Below are positions 10,085 through 20,639 of a stretch of 64,000 bases of DNA, piece after piece (positions within the stretch are counted from its first letter, which is position 1; each line of letters opens with the position of its first letter). Source of the stretch: Arion vulgaris (lineage: Eukaryota > Mollusca > Gastropoda > Stylommatophora > Arionidae); assembly GCA_020796225.1 (NCBI GenBank), contig CM036767.1, forward strand, positions 19,249,927-19,313,926, written 5' to 3'. Under the pieces are notes generated by a model that worked only from the letters and a program-made list of their open reading frames with translations, did no database searches and had not been told where the DNA came from. The position numbers and the translations under genes are program-made.

Positions 10085-10398
10085 TGGGTCTACTGTTTTG
10101 GACATGCGGGTGTTCGCGGCAATGTGAGAGCGGACAGACTTGCATCGAAAGCATCGATTGTCGGGGAGTTTATGATTGATAAGGGAGATGTTTTTCGGTC
10201 TCTTGACGACCTACTGTTGAATGAGGACACTATAATATATGTTGAATCTATCCAGAGATTTCAGAAATTTGGATATATACGTTGTACAAGTAGAAATGGA
10301 TGCTTGAGGAACAGAGAGATGAGCGTGTTCAACCATCGAGCCACATGAACCATCAGTATGCATACCCTTCAACATATGTTGGGGTAGACTGAGCACTC
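10085..10398 (+). pseudogene. RNase H fragment of LINE
   Basis: Encodes GHAGVRGNVRADRLASKAS, the motif around the fourth catalytic Asp of LINE RNase H, then about 60 residues of the downstream domain. A stop or frame change precedes the ADRL segment. The Penelope-like element starts immediately downstream. Confidence 0.7.
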
Positions 10399-11995
10399 AT
10401 GGGCCGGACAATCGATGCCATGGGTACTAAAATGGGACCTAGTTATGCTTGTCTTTTCATGGGCTATCTTGAACACCTAGTATGGACTACATATGATGGC
10501 CCCTTCCGTCTGTCTATCACAGATACATTGATGACTGTATTGGCATCACTGATATGCCTGAAGCCGATTTGTCACGCTTCATTAATTTCATTAATGTTTT
10601 CAACCCTTCTTTTCGTTTTACTTCTCACATCTCCACTACTTGTGTCAACTTTCTTGACATTACTATCACCTTACGCCTATCCACTATCTCTACATCAGTA
10701 TATTACAAGCCTACTGATGCACATAGTTTTCTCCTCTATACTTCTTCCCATCCCCGGGCTTGTCGTGACTCTTTGCCATTCTCGCAGCTCTTACGCCTTC
10801 GTCGCCTTTGTAGTGAGGACGATGATTTTCTTGAGAGAGCTCGCGAGATGCTTGATTCTTTCGTAGGCGCCTATACCCGGAGAGGGTGCTTGTCTCGGCT
10901 ATGCATCGAGTTCAGAAAATCACTCGCCAGCAGGCCCTTACCAGTCAGCATAGGACTACTAACTCTGACAGAGTAAAACTTATCTTAACTTACCACCCCA
11001 TAGTTCCCTGGTGAAAAATGTTTTATTCCGTCATCTGTCTCTCCTTAGATCAGATCCTGAGACCCGTTCTGTCTTCCCCAACTATCCTTTAGTGTCTTAC
11101 AGACGGGACAGAAGTCTTAAGGATATGTTGGTACACAGTCGCCTTAAGTCCAATATCCAGACTCATTTTGGCACTGTCCAGTGTGGTCGTCGGCGTTGCA
11201 ACACGTGTGCTTAGGTGATACAGACGCGTACTGTATCTTTTCCTTTAGGCACGTTTCTTATTGACGATGGGTTCACATGCGAGTCCCGTAATCTTATCTA
11301 TGCTATTATCTGTAAGCGGTGTAACAAGGCTTATATCGGCGAGACAGGCAAGAGGCTCAGTGACCGATTCGCCCAACACTTACGAGACATACGCCAATGC
11401 TCTGTGACCCCTGTAGCCACCCATTTCAATGACACTGGCCATTTAGGTGCTCACGATGTCCAGGTCACAGCCATCCGATCATGTTCCTCGGATGATCGCA
11501 GTCGATTTGCTCTGGAGAATCGGTTGATTTCTTTGTATGGTACCTTGCGACCACGCGGGCTCAACGTATTACATTCTTATGCTTCTTAGTACTTTCTCTT
11601 CCCATGCTTTGTAATCTATATGGGTATATGTTGCATGTATTCATGTTATATTCCATTCTTATGCTTCTTAGTACTTTCTCTTCCCTGCTTTGTAATCTAT
11701 ATGGGTATATGTTGCATGTATTCAAGTTATATATTTACTAGATGTTTCATTGTTTCTTTTCCTTTCTATTTCTAGTTTTTATGTGTGTTTTTGTGTTACA
11801 TTTATTTCGTTATTCGTTTTTATTCCAGATTTTCCTTAGATACGTTTGTATTTGGTCGTCCATTTGTGTTTCATTTTAATTTGTCACTCCTGTTTGTTCG
11901 TTTGCTTGATAAAGGCCTTGTTGGTCGAAACGTTGCTGTATTTTGTCATTGTTTTTGTAATTTGTAAAACTACAGTACTTTGTAATTACGTGTTT
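10399..11995 (+). mobile_element. Penelope-like element, 5'-truncated, RT plus GIY-YIG
   Basis: Order: RT fragment with GTKMGPSYACLF, then HRYIDDC (catalytic YIDD at 10524-10535), a CGRRRCNTC cysteine cluster, then a GIY-YIG endonuclease with YAI and YIG (11332-11340) followed by Arg and Glu residues (GKRLSDRF, ALENRLI). RT plus GIY-YIG in this order is the Penelope hallmark. Frame breaks lie near 10505 and 10980, and an in-frame TAG at 11212-11214 separates the RT linker from the endonuclease. The 5' half of the RT is missing. A 3' UTR of about 400 bp ends near 11995; a related 3' end is at 51120. Inactive but fairly young-looking. Confidence 0.85.
11573..11732 (+). repeat. tandem duplication of 3' end
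   Basis: About 80 bp is duplicated head to tail (11573-11654 and 11655-11732), each with ATTCTTATGCTTCTTAGT and TTTGTAATCTATATGGG. The first unit contains the last codons and stop of the endonuclease. Confidence 0.9.
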
Positions 11996-12003
11996 TATCT
12001 CCG

Positions 12004-12121
12004 GCAGCAACACTAGGGATCTCTGGACAAAAAATTAACTCGTTAAATAACGGCGTGGTCCGGATTTAAACTCATAGACTTCGGAACGCACAGGACAATG
12101 ACATAATCACATAGCCACAGA
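12004..12121 (-). repeat. SINE-A fragment, minus
   Basis: Complement of the SINE-A head (GAGTTTAAATCCGGACC) and adjacent body. Confidence 0.65.
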
Positions 12122-12130
12122 TAACCTTTA

Positions 12131-13262
12131 TGTTATATATACCAATGGGTCGGTTCAGCGTGGTGAGAAGTCCGGCTGGGGTTATCAGTTATCAGTTTTC
12201 AGTTATATGAGGACTATCATCATAGCACTCCGGACATGTCCATAGCTGCTCCGATCTCCGCCTCAGCAAATCCAGCAGCGTCCAGCGACCCAACACGCCA
12301 GTTCGATGTTGATTAATCAATCTCTTTGCATATTTAGTATGTCGTTCTTTTCGGGCTGCACCAATATTGACACCCATCTCTTTCAATTTGGTCAGCGAGT
12401 GGGATTCACAGCCCTGAAACTCCTCTGTTCGGAAAGACTCTCTCAATGCGTGAAGAATGTCACTTCGATCCATTGCAGCTCCCTCTGCTATTGTAGCTAA
12501 GCCAGCCAATCTATCAGCTCGTTCATTACCCCTAACTCCTGCGTGCCCAGGGACAAAAATAAAGGTGATTTCTCTGATCATTGTCTGTACCAGTACCTCC
12601 ACCCAGTTGCGTCTCACCATACCTGATTCGACTTTACCATACCTGATCCGGCTGGGGTTTCTTGGCTAATGTGCATGGCATGGTTGTTGCAGATCGAAGT
12701 GGAGTGTACAGGACAACTACTTCTAGTATGAGGATGGAGGTTGAGGCCATTACTGCTGCCGTCCATTGGCTCTCTGGAACTTCATTTACTCGGGCCGTTG
12801 TTGTATCTGACTCTCAGTTGATGCTTCACAAGATCCAGAAGGGCAGGTTTCGGTATGAGTGGATATCGTCTATATAAGTTTCTAACCTCCAACGGCTTAC
12901 GTGGATATACTGTCCAGGGCATGCAGGTGTTTACGGTAATGAGAGAGCGAACATGCTTGCATCAACAGCATCGATTGTTGGGGAGTTGAAGATGGATAAG
13001 CGGGATGTTCTTCGGTCTCTTCGCGAGTGTCTGTTGGATGAGGACACTAAAATCGATGTTGAATCGATCAAGCGATGTAAGCAGTATTGAGTTACCCGTT
13101 GTTCAAGTAGAACTGGATGCCTGAGAGGCAGAGTGAGAGGTGTGTTTAATCAGCGAGCCACAGGAACCATCAGTATGCATACTCTTCGATATCTGTTGGG
13201 GAGACTGAACACCTATGGGTCTGCCCGGAGTGCAATGACGTCAGTTTAGTAACCAATAACCA
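12131..13262 (+). pseudogene. LINE RNase H domain split by another LINE
   Basis: Before the insertion, YIYTNGSVQRGEKSGWG carries the first catalytic position with Asp changed to Asn. After it (from 12660) come SSMRMEVEAI with the Glu, VVSDSQLML with Asp, GHAGVYGNERA, and a CPECND zinc-type ending. Stops occur (for example near 12877 and 13090). The intervening minus insertion is described separately. RNase H degrades RNA in RNA-DNA hybrids during retrotransposition; this copy is dead. Confidence 0.8.
12184..12646 (-). mobile_element. nested 5'-truncated LINE 3' end
   Basis: Exact 13-bp direct repeats TCCGGCTGGGGTT (12171-12183 and 12647-12659) flank it. The minus frame of 142 codons holds FVPGHAGVRGNERADRLAG, a basic stretch and CPECYDD: the RNase H C-terminus and zinc knuckle. 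The 3' tail on the minus strand is a TAACTGA-type run rather than poly(A). Confidence 0.85.
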
Positions 13263-13565
13263 AATAACCTTTATGTATAAGTGCACACTACATTAGGTGT
13301 GCAATACTCACACAAAAATGCGTTTAAACAGTGCTAAAAACCTATAGTAGTTTTCTGACGTCACTGACTTCTTCAAAAGTTGTTTTGCCTGCCCTGTAAC
13401 ATCAACATTCATGTCAAAACTGTGGGCGGGAAACGATAACAACTTGTAAGTAACATTTACAATACATACTGACAAACTATTGAATATACAGTAACAGACA
13501 GAGTGTCTCAGGTGGAATCTATTTTGTGCATATTTAAATCATATTGAAACCAAATCGTCTAGCGA
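13263..13565. other. non-repetitive spacer with promoter-like sites
   Basis: No coding. Holds TGACGTCA (CRE palindrome, near 13360), GGGCGGGAAA (E2F-like, near 13425) and a GTAAGT donor-like site near 13446. A promoter is possible but unsupported by any exon. Confidence 0.25.
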
Positions 13566-13710
13566 ACGGTAAAAATATACCTCGCCGTTCAGAAAGCAAT
13601 GACAAACTACTCTGAAGTGTATAAGTAGTGCCTAGAAAATTAACAATTCGTTTACTGTGGTTGATGGCAAAGTCCTGGTAAAGGATATACCACGATATTA
13701 ATTTCATATA
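13566..13710 (+). repeat. SINE-D 3' half
   Basis: GTTCAGAAAGCAATGACAAA and GTGCCTAGAAAATTAAC match the SINE-D centre. The tRNA head is missing. Confidence 0.7.
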
Positions 13711-13714
13711 GTAT

Positions 13715-14105
13715 ACTCTAACTCTCTCTCTCTCTTGCGATCGTTCTTTTGGCCATTTTTATCATTCTTATTGTGATATATAAACAGCCTTTGCCAAGAA
13801 CGTATTTTTACGTCACATCGTTCAACGCCATTTGGAGCTCTAGTGCTTATCCATCGGTGACGTGTCCGGTTTCAGCCAGCGTTTACTGGGTTCGCTCTCC
13901 GTCAGCCTTTGGCTGTCCCCAGCCTACCTGCAAGGTTATTTTTTTTTAGGGCAGCGACCCTTAGACAACCCGCCCTCCCGGGCTGTTAACCGTCATCTGC
14001 CCATTCTACCTGTCTTTTTTTTTGACTACTTGGTTTGCCTACCGTCCAGTTGTGTGTACGGTTTTCTCCGCTAGCCTTTGATCGTCCCCAATCTAACTAC
14101 AAGAC
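13715..14105 (-). repeat. repeat H copy, minus
   Basis: Starts with the complement of the GAGAGA tail (CTCTCTCTCTC) and reads back through the repeat H body to CCGCTAGCC. Confidence 0.7.
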
Positions 14106-14159
14106 AGTAGTAGTATACTCTAACAATCGACGTTATTTCCCTCCATGCCTGAGCCCATA

Positions 14160-14480
14160 TATGATCAGTCTAACAACGGACGGAGAGATGACGTCGCCGA
14201 TTGCGAAGTATATAACAAGTTGCGTTAGTGACCAAGTGGACATGGAGTTCGAGGTGAGTTTGGGCAAAAATTCTCGGTGTACACATGTTACGCAGTTGAA
14301 CTACAACAAACCCTGAATCTTTAGGTGGGGATCTAAATTACAGGTACCCCTGAAGTAAGAGTAAGGTTCGCCACAATGGTAAGGGATACTTGATACGGAA
14401 AAGCAAGCCTACATGCAAAATCCAGTCAATTGTACGGTATAATGCGCCATGATTACGCCTAAATTTGTCGTAGCTGGCGA
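14160..14480 (+). repeat. repeat J copy
   Basis: Contains GTCGCCGATTGCGAAG, ATAACAAGTTGCG, GATCTAAATTACAGGTACC and CCTGAAGTAAGAGTAAGG. Parts recur at 26415, 35398, 38466 (plus) and 42362, 55680 (minus). No TIRs or coding found. Confidence 0.6.
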
Positions 14481-14578
14481 GCAACAACAAAAAACCAACA
14501 GAGGAGAAGAATATTCAGGTTGTTGGTGTTAAACTCTGGTGGAAATAGCGCTGTTGGTTGTTACAAAACATCGTTCGG

Positions 14579-14778
14579 AGTAAGAATCCAGTGATTGAAG
14601 AATATTACCGTGACGTGCTCTTCGTGAGAGTAAGAATCCAGTGATTGAAGAATATTACCGTGACGTGCTCTTCGTGAGAGTAAGAATCCAGTGATTTAAG
14701 AATATTACCGTGACGTGCTCTTCGTGAGAGTAAGAATCCAGTGATTGAAGAATATTACCGTGACGTGCTCTTCGTGAG
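14579..14778. repeat. 4 x 50-bp near-perfect tandem repeat
   Basis: Four units starting AGTAAGAATCCAGTGATT and ending CTCTTCGTGAG (14579, 14629, 14679, 14729). I see one substitution (unit 3), which implies recent expansion. Confidence 0.95.
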
Positions 14779-14785
14779 AGTAAGA

Positions 14786-15234
14786 GTAAGGTCTCTGTAG
14801 CGTGGAGGTTAGGTGTTCACCTCTTGTGCCAAAGGTAACCGGTTCGCTCCTTCGTGAAGCCATCGGGATATTTTTCCAGAAATCCCTGAACTCAGTGTAG
14901 GTGAGATCGAGTTCCTAGTCCTATCGGAGACGGACGATGAAACGTAGGTCCCGTGTTCAATTTGAGCACGTAAAAGAACCATTGGCAGTTTAAAATCGAG
15001 AAGAGTAGACGGCAAAACCGCTGCCCGTGCAAAATTCATTAGAAACTAATTTAAACAATAAAATTACTACAAAATAACTTTAACAGCTTCAAAATTACAT
15101 CGGGGACCCTCGCCGGTGTTACGGAATTCGTGCACTGCAACTGAGACCTTCCTGTGTAAGAAAGAGATCGGAGCACATATGGTTACTCACCAAAGTGCAA
15201 TGATGATGGCCCTATCAATCAATCAATCAAAAGT
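14786..15234 (+). repeat. SINE-B copy, full length
   Basis: Complete: head with GGTTCGCTCC, body with GTGAGATCGAGTTCCTAGTC, then GAGACCTTCCTGTGTAAG and a tail of ATCAATCAATCAA. Best reference copy in the window. Confidence 0.9.
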
Positions 15235-15236
15235 AG

Positions 15237-16030
15237 GGCGACGTGGTGATTTTCAATTTTCTCCTTGATAATGTGGCTCTATGTAGCGTCGAGTTACGGT
15301 CATCGCCCCTGACTTCAAAAGTGCTCAGTTCGTGTTCGGCGCGGAACAATAGGACTTTTTTGTCTAGTTATCCCTGATCTCAAAGTTGGTGAGATCGAGT
15401 TCCTATTCCTGTCGGAGACGGACGTTTTTTTTTTTTTCTTTCGTCCGCTTTCAACTCAGACGAAGTTTCATCTCTGAAACTGATTTTTGCGCGAAAATCC
15501 GTTTTTCAATTTCTTACAATGGCAGCAGCGTGCACATTGTAAATTACTTTACACTGGCAGCCGTGTGCTCAATGTACTCGTAATTAGTATTCCCTCGCCA
15601 TACAGGCAGATTTTCTCCGACTTCAGAGGTACTCACGTTATCGTCCTGAGTAAGACCAGGGGACTCAAACAAATGCCGGACAGTAGGTTCGAACCCGAGC
15701 TATGAGGCGTCTCACAGCTAGCAGGCCGAGCTACTATCAACTACTCTAGGCAGTCCCCAGACGGACGTTAAAACGTAAGTTCGGGTTCAAGTTGAGCATA
15801 TAAAAGATCCATTGGCAGTGGAAAACAGTATGCTAAAAAGTCACTGCGCGTGCGAAAGTAATTCTTAACATTTCAAATAAAATTCCTACAAATTTTCAAC
15901 ATCTTAAAAATTTCACCGGAAATCCTCGCCGGTGCTGCTAAGTTCATGCACTGTCGCTAAGATCTTCATATACAATTCACAAAGGGCAGTGATGATTGGT
16001 TCCATCAATCAAACAAGCAATTAATCAATT
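15237..16030 (+). repeat. SINE-B copy, interrupted by SINE-C
   Basis: Diverged SINE-B in which a 334-bp SINE-C sits at 15425-15758. Body resumes with ACGGACGTTAAAACGTAAG and ends in CATCAATCAAACAAGCAA. Confidence 0.8.
15425..15758 (-). mobile_element. SINE-C insertion with 9-bp target duplication
   Basis: AGACGGACG occurs at 15416-15424 and 15759-15767. In minus orientation the element starts with a tRNA-like head containing GGGTTCGAACCT, a textbook B box, and ends in poly(A). The same family at 32805 is also minus with its own duplication. Confidence 0.9.
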
Positions 16031-16154
16031 CTTCTTGACAGCATACTAAATAGCTTCATTGTATAGCTATCTGTCTGTCTGTCTGTTTGTCTATCAAATC
16101 TGATCTAATCTATTTTATCTTCTATTTTATAATCTAATCTAATATATCTCTTAG

Positions 16155-17550
16155 TTAGTCTTTCCTCTTGGGCCTGTGGGCGGCGCATAGGCAGAGGTCA
16201 TAGCTCTCCATGTCTCGCGGTTCGTTGCTATTTGCTTTAAGTCTTTAATGTTTACTAGGCCCATCGTTGAGCCTTCTCTGGTGATGGTTCTACGCAGAGT
16301 CTCTCTTGGTCTTCCTCGTTTTCTTTTTCCCTCTGGTGTCCATATGAGGGATTGGTAAGGAGTCTTCTCTCATCCATTCTAAGTGTGTGGCCGATGTAGT
16401 TCCAGCGCGCTTTCTTATAAAATTTGATACATTTTCTTGCTTGGTCTCTTGTCTTATTTGTGTATTGGGTCTGAAATCTGACCATTTGAGGTTCAGTATT
16501 CTTCTAAGACATTTATTCTCAAAGTTATCTAATTTTCTTTCTAGAGCTTTTGTTGCTTTCCAACTCTCGCATCCATAAGTTAATACTGGAATCACACAAG
16601 AGTTAAAGATCTTTAATTTTAAGTGCTTGCTGAGTGAATTGGACTTCCATATACTTGACAATTTGTTAAAAGCACTTGATGCCAATGCGATTCTGTGTGG
16701 AATTTCTGGCGCTGTATCCCCGTAGATGACATCATACTCCCTAGGTATGTAAAACTTTTGACTTTTTCAAGAGTGTAGTTTTTTAGTTGAATATTTTCTG
16801 GACTGCTGGTAAGGTCAACAATTTTTGTTTTTGTGGTGTTTATTTGGAGACCAATTTGTCCTGAGATATTTTGGAGAAGGTTTGTTTTCATTTGAATATC
16901 TTGATGTGATGAACTCAAAAGGGCTATATCGTCGGCAAAATCAAGGTCTTCTAAAATTTTATCAACCCACTTGATGCCCATATTTGCGTTATTGGTGCAT
17001 TTTCGCATGACCCAGTCAATTGCTATTCCAAAGAGCATTGGCGATAAGACGCAGCCTTGTTTCACTCCTGTTTCCACTGGGAACCAGTCAGAGTTACCGA
17101 AATCTGTTCTTACACAGCAGCGCGATTCACTGTAGAAGGATTTTATGATGTTGATGAATTTAGTAGGAAACCGTAGTTTTTGAGTAGTTTCCAAAGCGTA
17201 GGACGGTGAATACTGTCAAACGCTTTCTGAAAATCAACAAAGTCGATGATTAAATTCGATTGAAATTCTACGAACTCTTCAATGATTACTCTTAGTGTGA
17301 AGATGTGATCTATGCATGCTCGTTTTGGTCTAAACCCTGCTTGTTCTTCTCTTAGCCTTTCATCTATAGACTTTTTCAGTCTCTCGAGTAACATGCTACA
17401 AAAAGTTTTCCTGGCACTGACAGTAGGGTGATCCCACGCCAGTTATTACAATCAGACAAATCTCCTTTTTAGGTAATTTGAAAATAATACCATCTTTCCA
17501 CTGTTGTGGTGGGGATTCATTTTGCCAGATTTCATTTATAATATATCTCT
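16155..17550 (-). pseudogene. LINE ORF2 with RT core, minus
   Basis: The longest RT core in the left half. Reading down the minus strand from 17550: a region upstream of RDEQAGFRP-type block, FVDFQKAFDS, SGVKQGCVLSPMLF-like motif, DLDFADDIAL (catalytic FADD, 16928-16939), GLQINTTKTK, YLGSM, then CESWKATKALERK and RARWNYIGHTL in the tail. Frames change near 17185 and 16680. N-terminal endonuclease and ORF1 are absent. A mid-length, dead non-LTR insertion. Confidence 0.85.
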
Positions 17551-17584
17551 ATATATCTATATATCTACCCATAATCTTATCCAT

Positions 17585-17587
<3 letters not shown>

Positions 17588-17671
<84 letters not shown>
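17588..17671. repeat. (AT)n microsatellite
   Basis: About 84 bp of pure AT, continued after the MITE at 17838-17865. The Tyr-Ile frame through it is an artefact. Confidence 0.95.
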
Positions 17672-17674
<3 letters not shown>

Positions 17675-17834
17675 TGGCGGCTCGTGATCCTTTTTGATTG
17701 TGAGGCCAGACTCAAATTTTCGGAAAAATCATGGTTTTGGGTTAGGTTATATTTTCATTTATTAACTAATAAATACACGTTACACATTATTTTTGGTGGG
17801 TCCGGCCCCACTGGCCCTTAATGACGAGCCGCCA

Positions 17835-17837
<3 letters not shown>
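17672..17837. mobile_element. hAT-type MITE copy 2
   Basis: CAGTGGCGGCTCGTG start and CACGAGCCGCCACTG-type end, flanked by TATATATA octamers inside the AT microsatellite. Interior shares GGCCCCACTGGCCCTTA with copy 1. Confidence 0.75.
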
Positions 17838-17870
<33 letters not shown>

Positions 17871-17884
17871 TGTATATATATAAT

Positions 17885-18150
17885 ACTTCTTCGATCGGTC
17901 CATATTGACCACTTGTTAACCACTCTGTGTGATATATATGTGATCTGAGCCTAAGAGCGATTGTATGTTGAGCCAGTTATGCGTCTACAAGTAGACCAAC
18001 ATATCCGATTTCTGCGATGTTTTTTTATTTACTAGGGTTGCTTCCCTACGTCCCTACACCAGTCGCCTCTTACGACATGCCTTGTAGATCGCACTGGTAC
18101 TATTCTTTGTTTCAGTATCGGACCCCGGCACCACACGGGCGTGTCAGCAT
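17885..18150 (-). repeat. repeat G2 copy, minus
   Basis: Minus copy with CGCCCGTGTGGTGCCGGGG start, middle AAGGCATGTCGTAAGAGGCG and a GAAGAAG tail. Related copies: 41232, 42100, 52442, 53706, 62245. Confidence 0.75.
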
Positions 18151-18424
18151 CAAGAGAACATTTGTGGATATTCATCGTCGCCTACGCCGGACGGCATTGC
18201 ACATGATGCATAGGAGTGTAACTTTCCTTCTTATAGTAGGCTACAGTTCGGTTCTTCCGGTTGACATTCGCTTACAATGGGCAAGTCTACACTTGCCACT
18301 TCCTCAAATGTAGTAATCATTTCCGTGTCCCCGCCTTCATTGTATTCACGTGATGTTGAAAACTCTACCCCGAAGACAACACCGGCGTGTTTGTCCCCAC
18401 TTAGCCTCCCTAATGAAGTGATGA

Positions 18425-19440
18425 GGCTTATATTTGATTGCACACGTGACACTTCCTGTGAGGCACTGCGATATGTACTTAGATTGCCACGAGACACAAA
18501 GTCGCACAGGTAAAAGCTTATCTGAGAGTCTGCGGACACAAATCATTCTCTGCACAAATCCATAAATGAAAACAAGGGCAGGCGATTGAAGAGAGGCCAA
18601 CCCTTATGGCTGAGGCAGAGAATGTTATTAAATAGGTCTGTATTCTAAATGAGCTGAGGCATGGTGAAGAATGGATGCCTATACCAGAGGATATGACTGC
18701 TTACGCCAGGTTTGTCAGTACACTTGGACGCCGCTTTAGAGAATGGGCCCCGGACGTCGTCAATTCGGAAATTCTTGCACTCGTGGATCAGCACTCCCAT
18801 ACAGGTGATATCATTATCTACACCGATGACTCTGTCAAACGTGGCACTAGATCATCGTGGGCTTACACAGCACAACGAAACGGTCGCACACTTCATGAGG
18901 ACTGCGGGGCTTTTGAGACAACGACATCGAGCATGACTATGGAGATCACCGCTGCCTCCAGGGCTCTGTCTTGGGTGGCTGAGCAACAGGCTACCCATAC
19001 GATCATCATATCAGACTCGATGGATATGCTTCAAATGATTGAATCTGGAAGTATGCGTGTGGAATGGGTGGACATCATTCGGAGATCACATCTCAAGAAA
19101 ATGACTTGGCTGTACACGCCTGGACATGCTAGAGTGCGGGGTAACGAGCGTGCTGACTCTCTTGCAAACAATGCCCCGACTCAAGCGGGCAGAAGTATGG
19201 ACAGAGCCGATATCAATTGTGTGACATGGGCGGGTCTCGGACACTGGAACGAGTTCGAAAATTAGGCGTTAAGTTTCGACATGCCAGGCAGTGTCGTCTT
19301 CGTAGTAGAGAGAGAAGATATAATAATCAACTTCTCATGGGTACTGTGAGCAAATGGACTTTGGGATGGCTGCTGCAGCGGAGGACAGAGCACGAATGGG
19401 GATGCCCATTGTGCCATGACGTCGATCGCATAACATAACA
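18425..19440 (+). pseudogene. LINE RNase H region, largely intact domain
   Basis: From 18675 a 196-codon frame contains an RNase H domain with the complete acidic tetrad: D51 (IYTDDS, where Gly is usual after Asp), E90 (TMEITAAS), D114 (IISDSMD), D161 (GNERADSLA), with H151 in PGHA. A frame shift near 19265 leads to the RRTEHEWGCPLCHD zinc-type end. Upstream, 18425-18670 encodes the RT-to-RNase H linker (CEALRYVLRLP) with stops. Belongs with the copies at 12131, 30765, 32064 and 53098. Confidence 0.8.
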
Positions 19441-19794
19441 TAACATACCTTAGCCTCCATTTCAATCCGGCAGTTCATTGTCTCTGATTCTGATTTCCCT
19501 TAAGTGGAACAAGATAGTATGGTGTCCGTCTTGTCACATTTCTCCAATTTGTAATGGATGTTGTTTCGGCTAATATATCTGACATATAATTTCATTTAAC
19601 ATATTCGCGCCTATGTGTCTAAAGCCAGGACAGTTTTCTTGAGGCTGGATTAATAAAGACGGTTTACCCACCGACAACCATTTCTCACCTCTTTGTTTAC
19701 ATTGTTTTAAACCATTCCTTGTTTTGGGAATTGTAACTTTTGAAACTTCGTGTCCAGAATATTATTATATGGTGCCATACTTATATAATATATA

Positions 19795-19850
19795 TATATA
19801 TATATATTGTTTGTGTGTGCGCACGTGTGTGTGTGTGAGAGAGAGAGAGA
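19795..19850. repeat. compound microsatellite
   Basis: Runs of AT, then GT with interruptions, then GA. No coding meaning. Confidence 0.9.
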
Positions 19851-19987
19851 ATGTTGTTCAAGTAATAAGACAAGGTTTGTGACCAGACATTTCGTCAAGA
19901 TTTCAAAGTTCAACCCTTACTGACTAAATTAAAACAATCACAATTTCGAGATTTCGATCACCATGCAGAATAGGTGACCGAAATATC

Positions 19988-20240
19988 GAAATAAACTCAA
20001 GCGTAGTGAGCTCGGTCACAAACCAAAGCATACCTGGTTCAAACCCCACGGTAGGTAAGTTTAGAAGTAAATTCGTTAACGTTGGATTTTTACAAAAAGT
20101 TAAAAATAGACCTCATCGTTCAGAAAACAATGGCAAACTATTGAACATATAAGTGGTGCCTAGAAAATCGATGACTCGTTAACTGTGGTTGATGGTTACG
20201 TTCTGTAAAGGACATACCACGATTGTCATGCATAATAGAA
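19988..20240 (+). repeat. SINE-D copy
   Basis: Head with TACCTGGTTCAAACCCC, centre AACAATGGCAAACTATTGAA and end TCTGTAAAGGACATACC. Confidence 0.8.
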
Positions 20241-20477
20241 GAGAACGGATTATCTCGTTGAGCATGGGAAGCCAAGGCTGAGGGATCTAGACCCACCGCA
20301 AAACCCTGCGTGCGGTATAAGGACAGCATCGAATAGTTCATAAAATACCGGATCTTGTACTGGAACAGGTTCAAAAGAACCGCAGCTGATAAAACTCGGT
20401 GATTTTCTCTATGAACAGTAACATCCCAACATTGTAGAATGACGCGACTAAGTAAGTATAATTCCGTATGCTAGGGG

Positions 20478-20545
20478 ATTTCTGTGGTTAAGTGGTTACG
20501 CCCTCGCTTTCCGTTCAGAGAGTCATGAGTTTGAATTCAGACGCT
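20478..20545 (+). repeat. SINE-A head fragment
   Basis: CTGTGGTTAAGTGG and GAGTTTGAATTCAG match the SINE-A promoter boxes. Confidence 0.5.
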
Positions 20546-20639
20546 TTTCTCATTGTCAACAAAGGAAGAACACCTCAGACTGAAATTTAACAATGCTATC
20601 TTTTAATACTCCAACCTTTTTGTGAGTTAAACTTGACAG

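Noticed and set aside
10399..10866. 155-codon hydrophobic frame as a membrane protein
   Set aside because: Past about 10505 it is the wrong frame of the Penelope RT; the correct frame carries YIDD.
17478..17821. Long frames with repeated Tyr-Ile
   Set aside because: Pure translation of an AT microsatellite.
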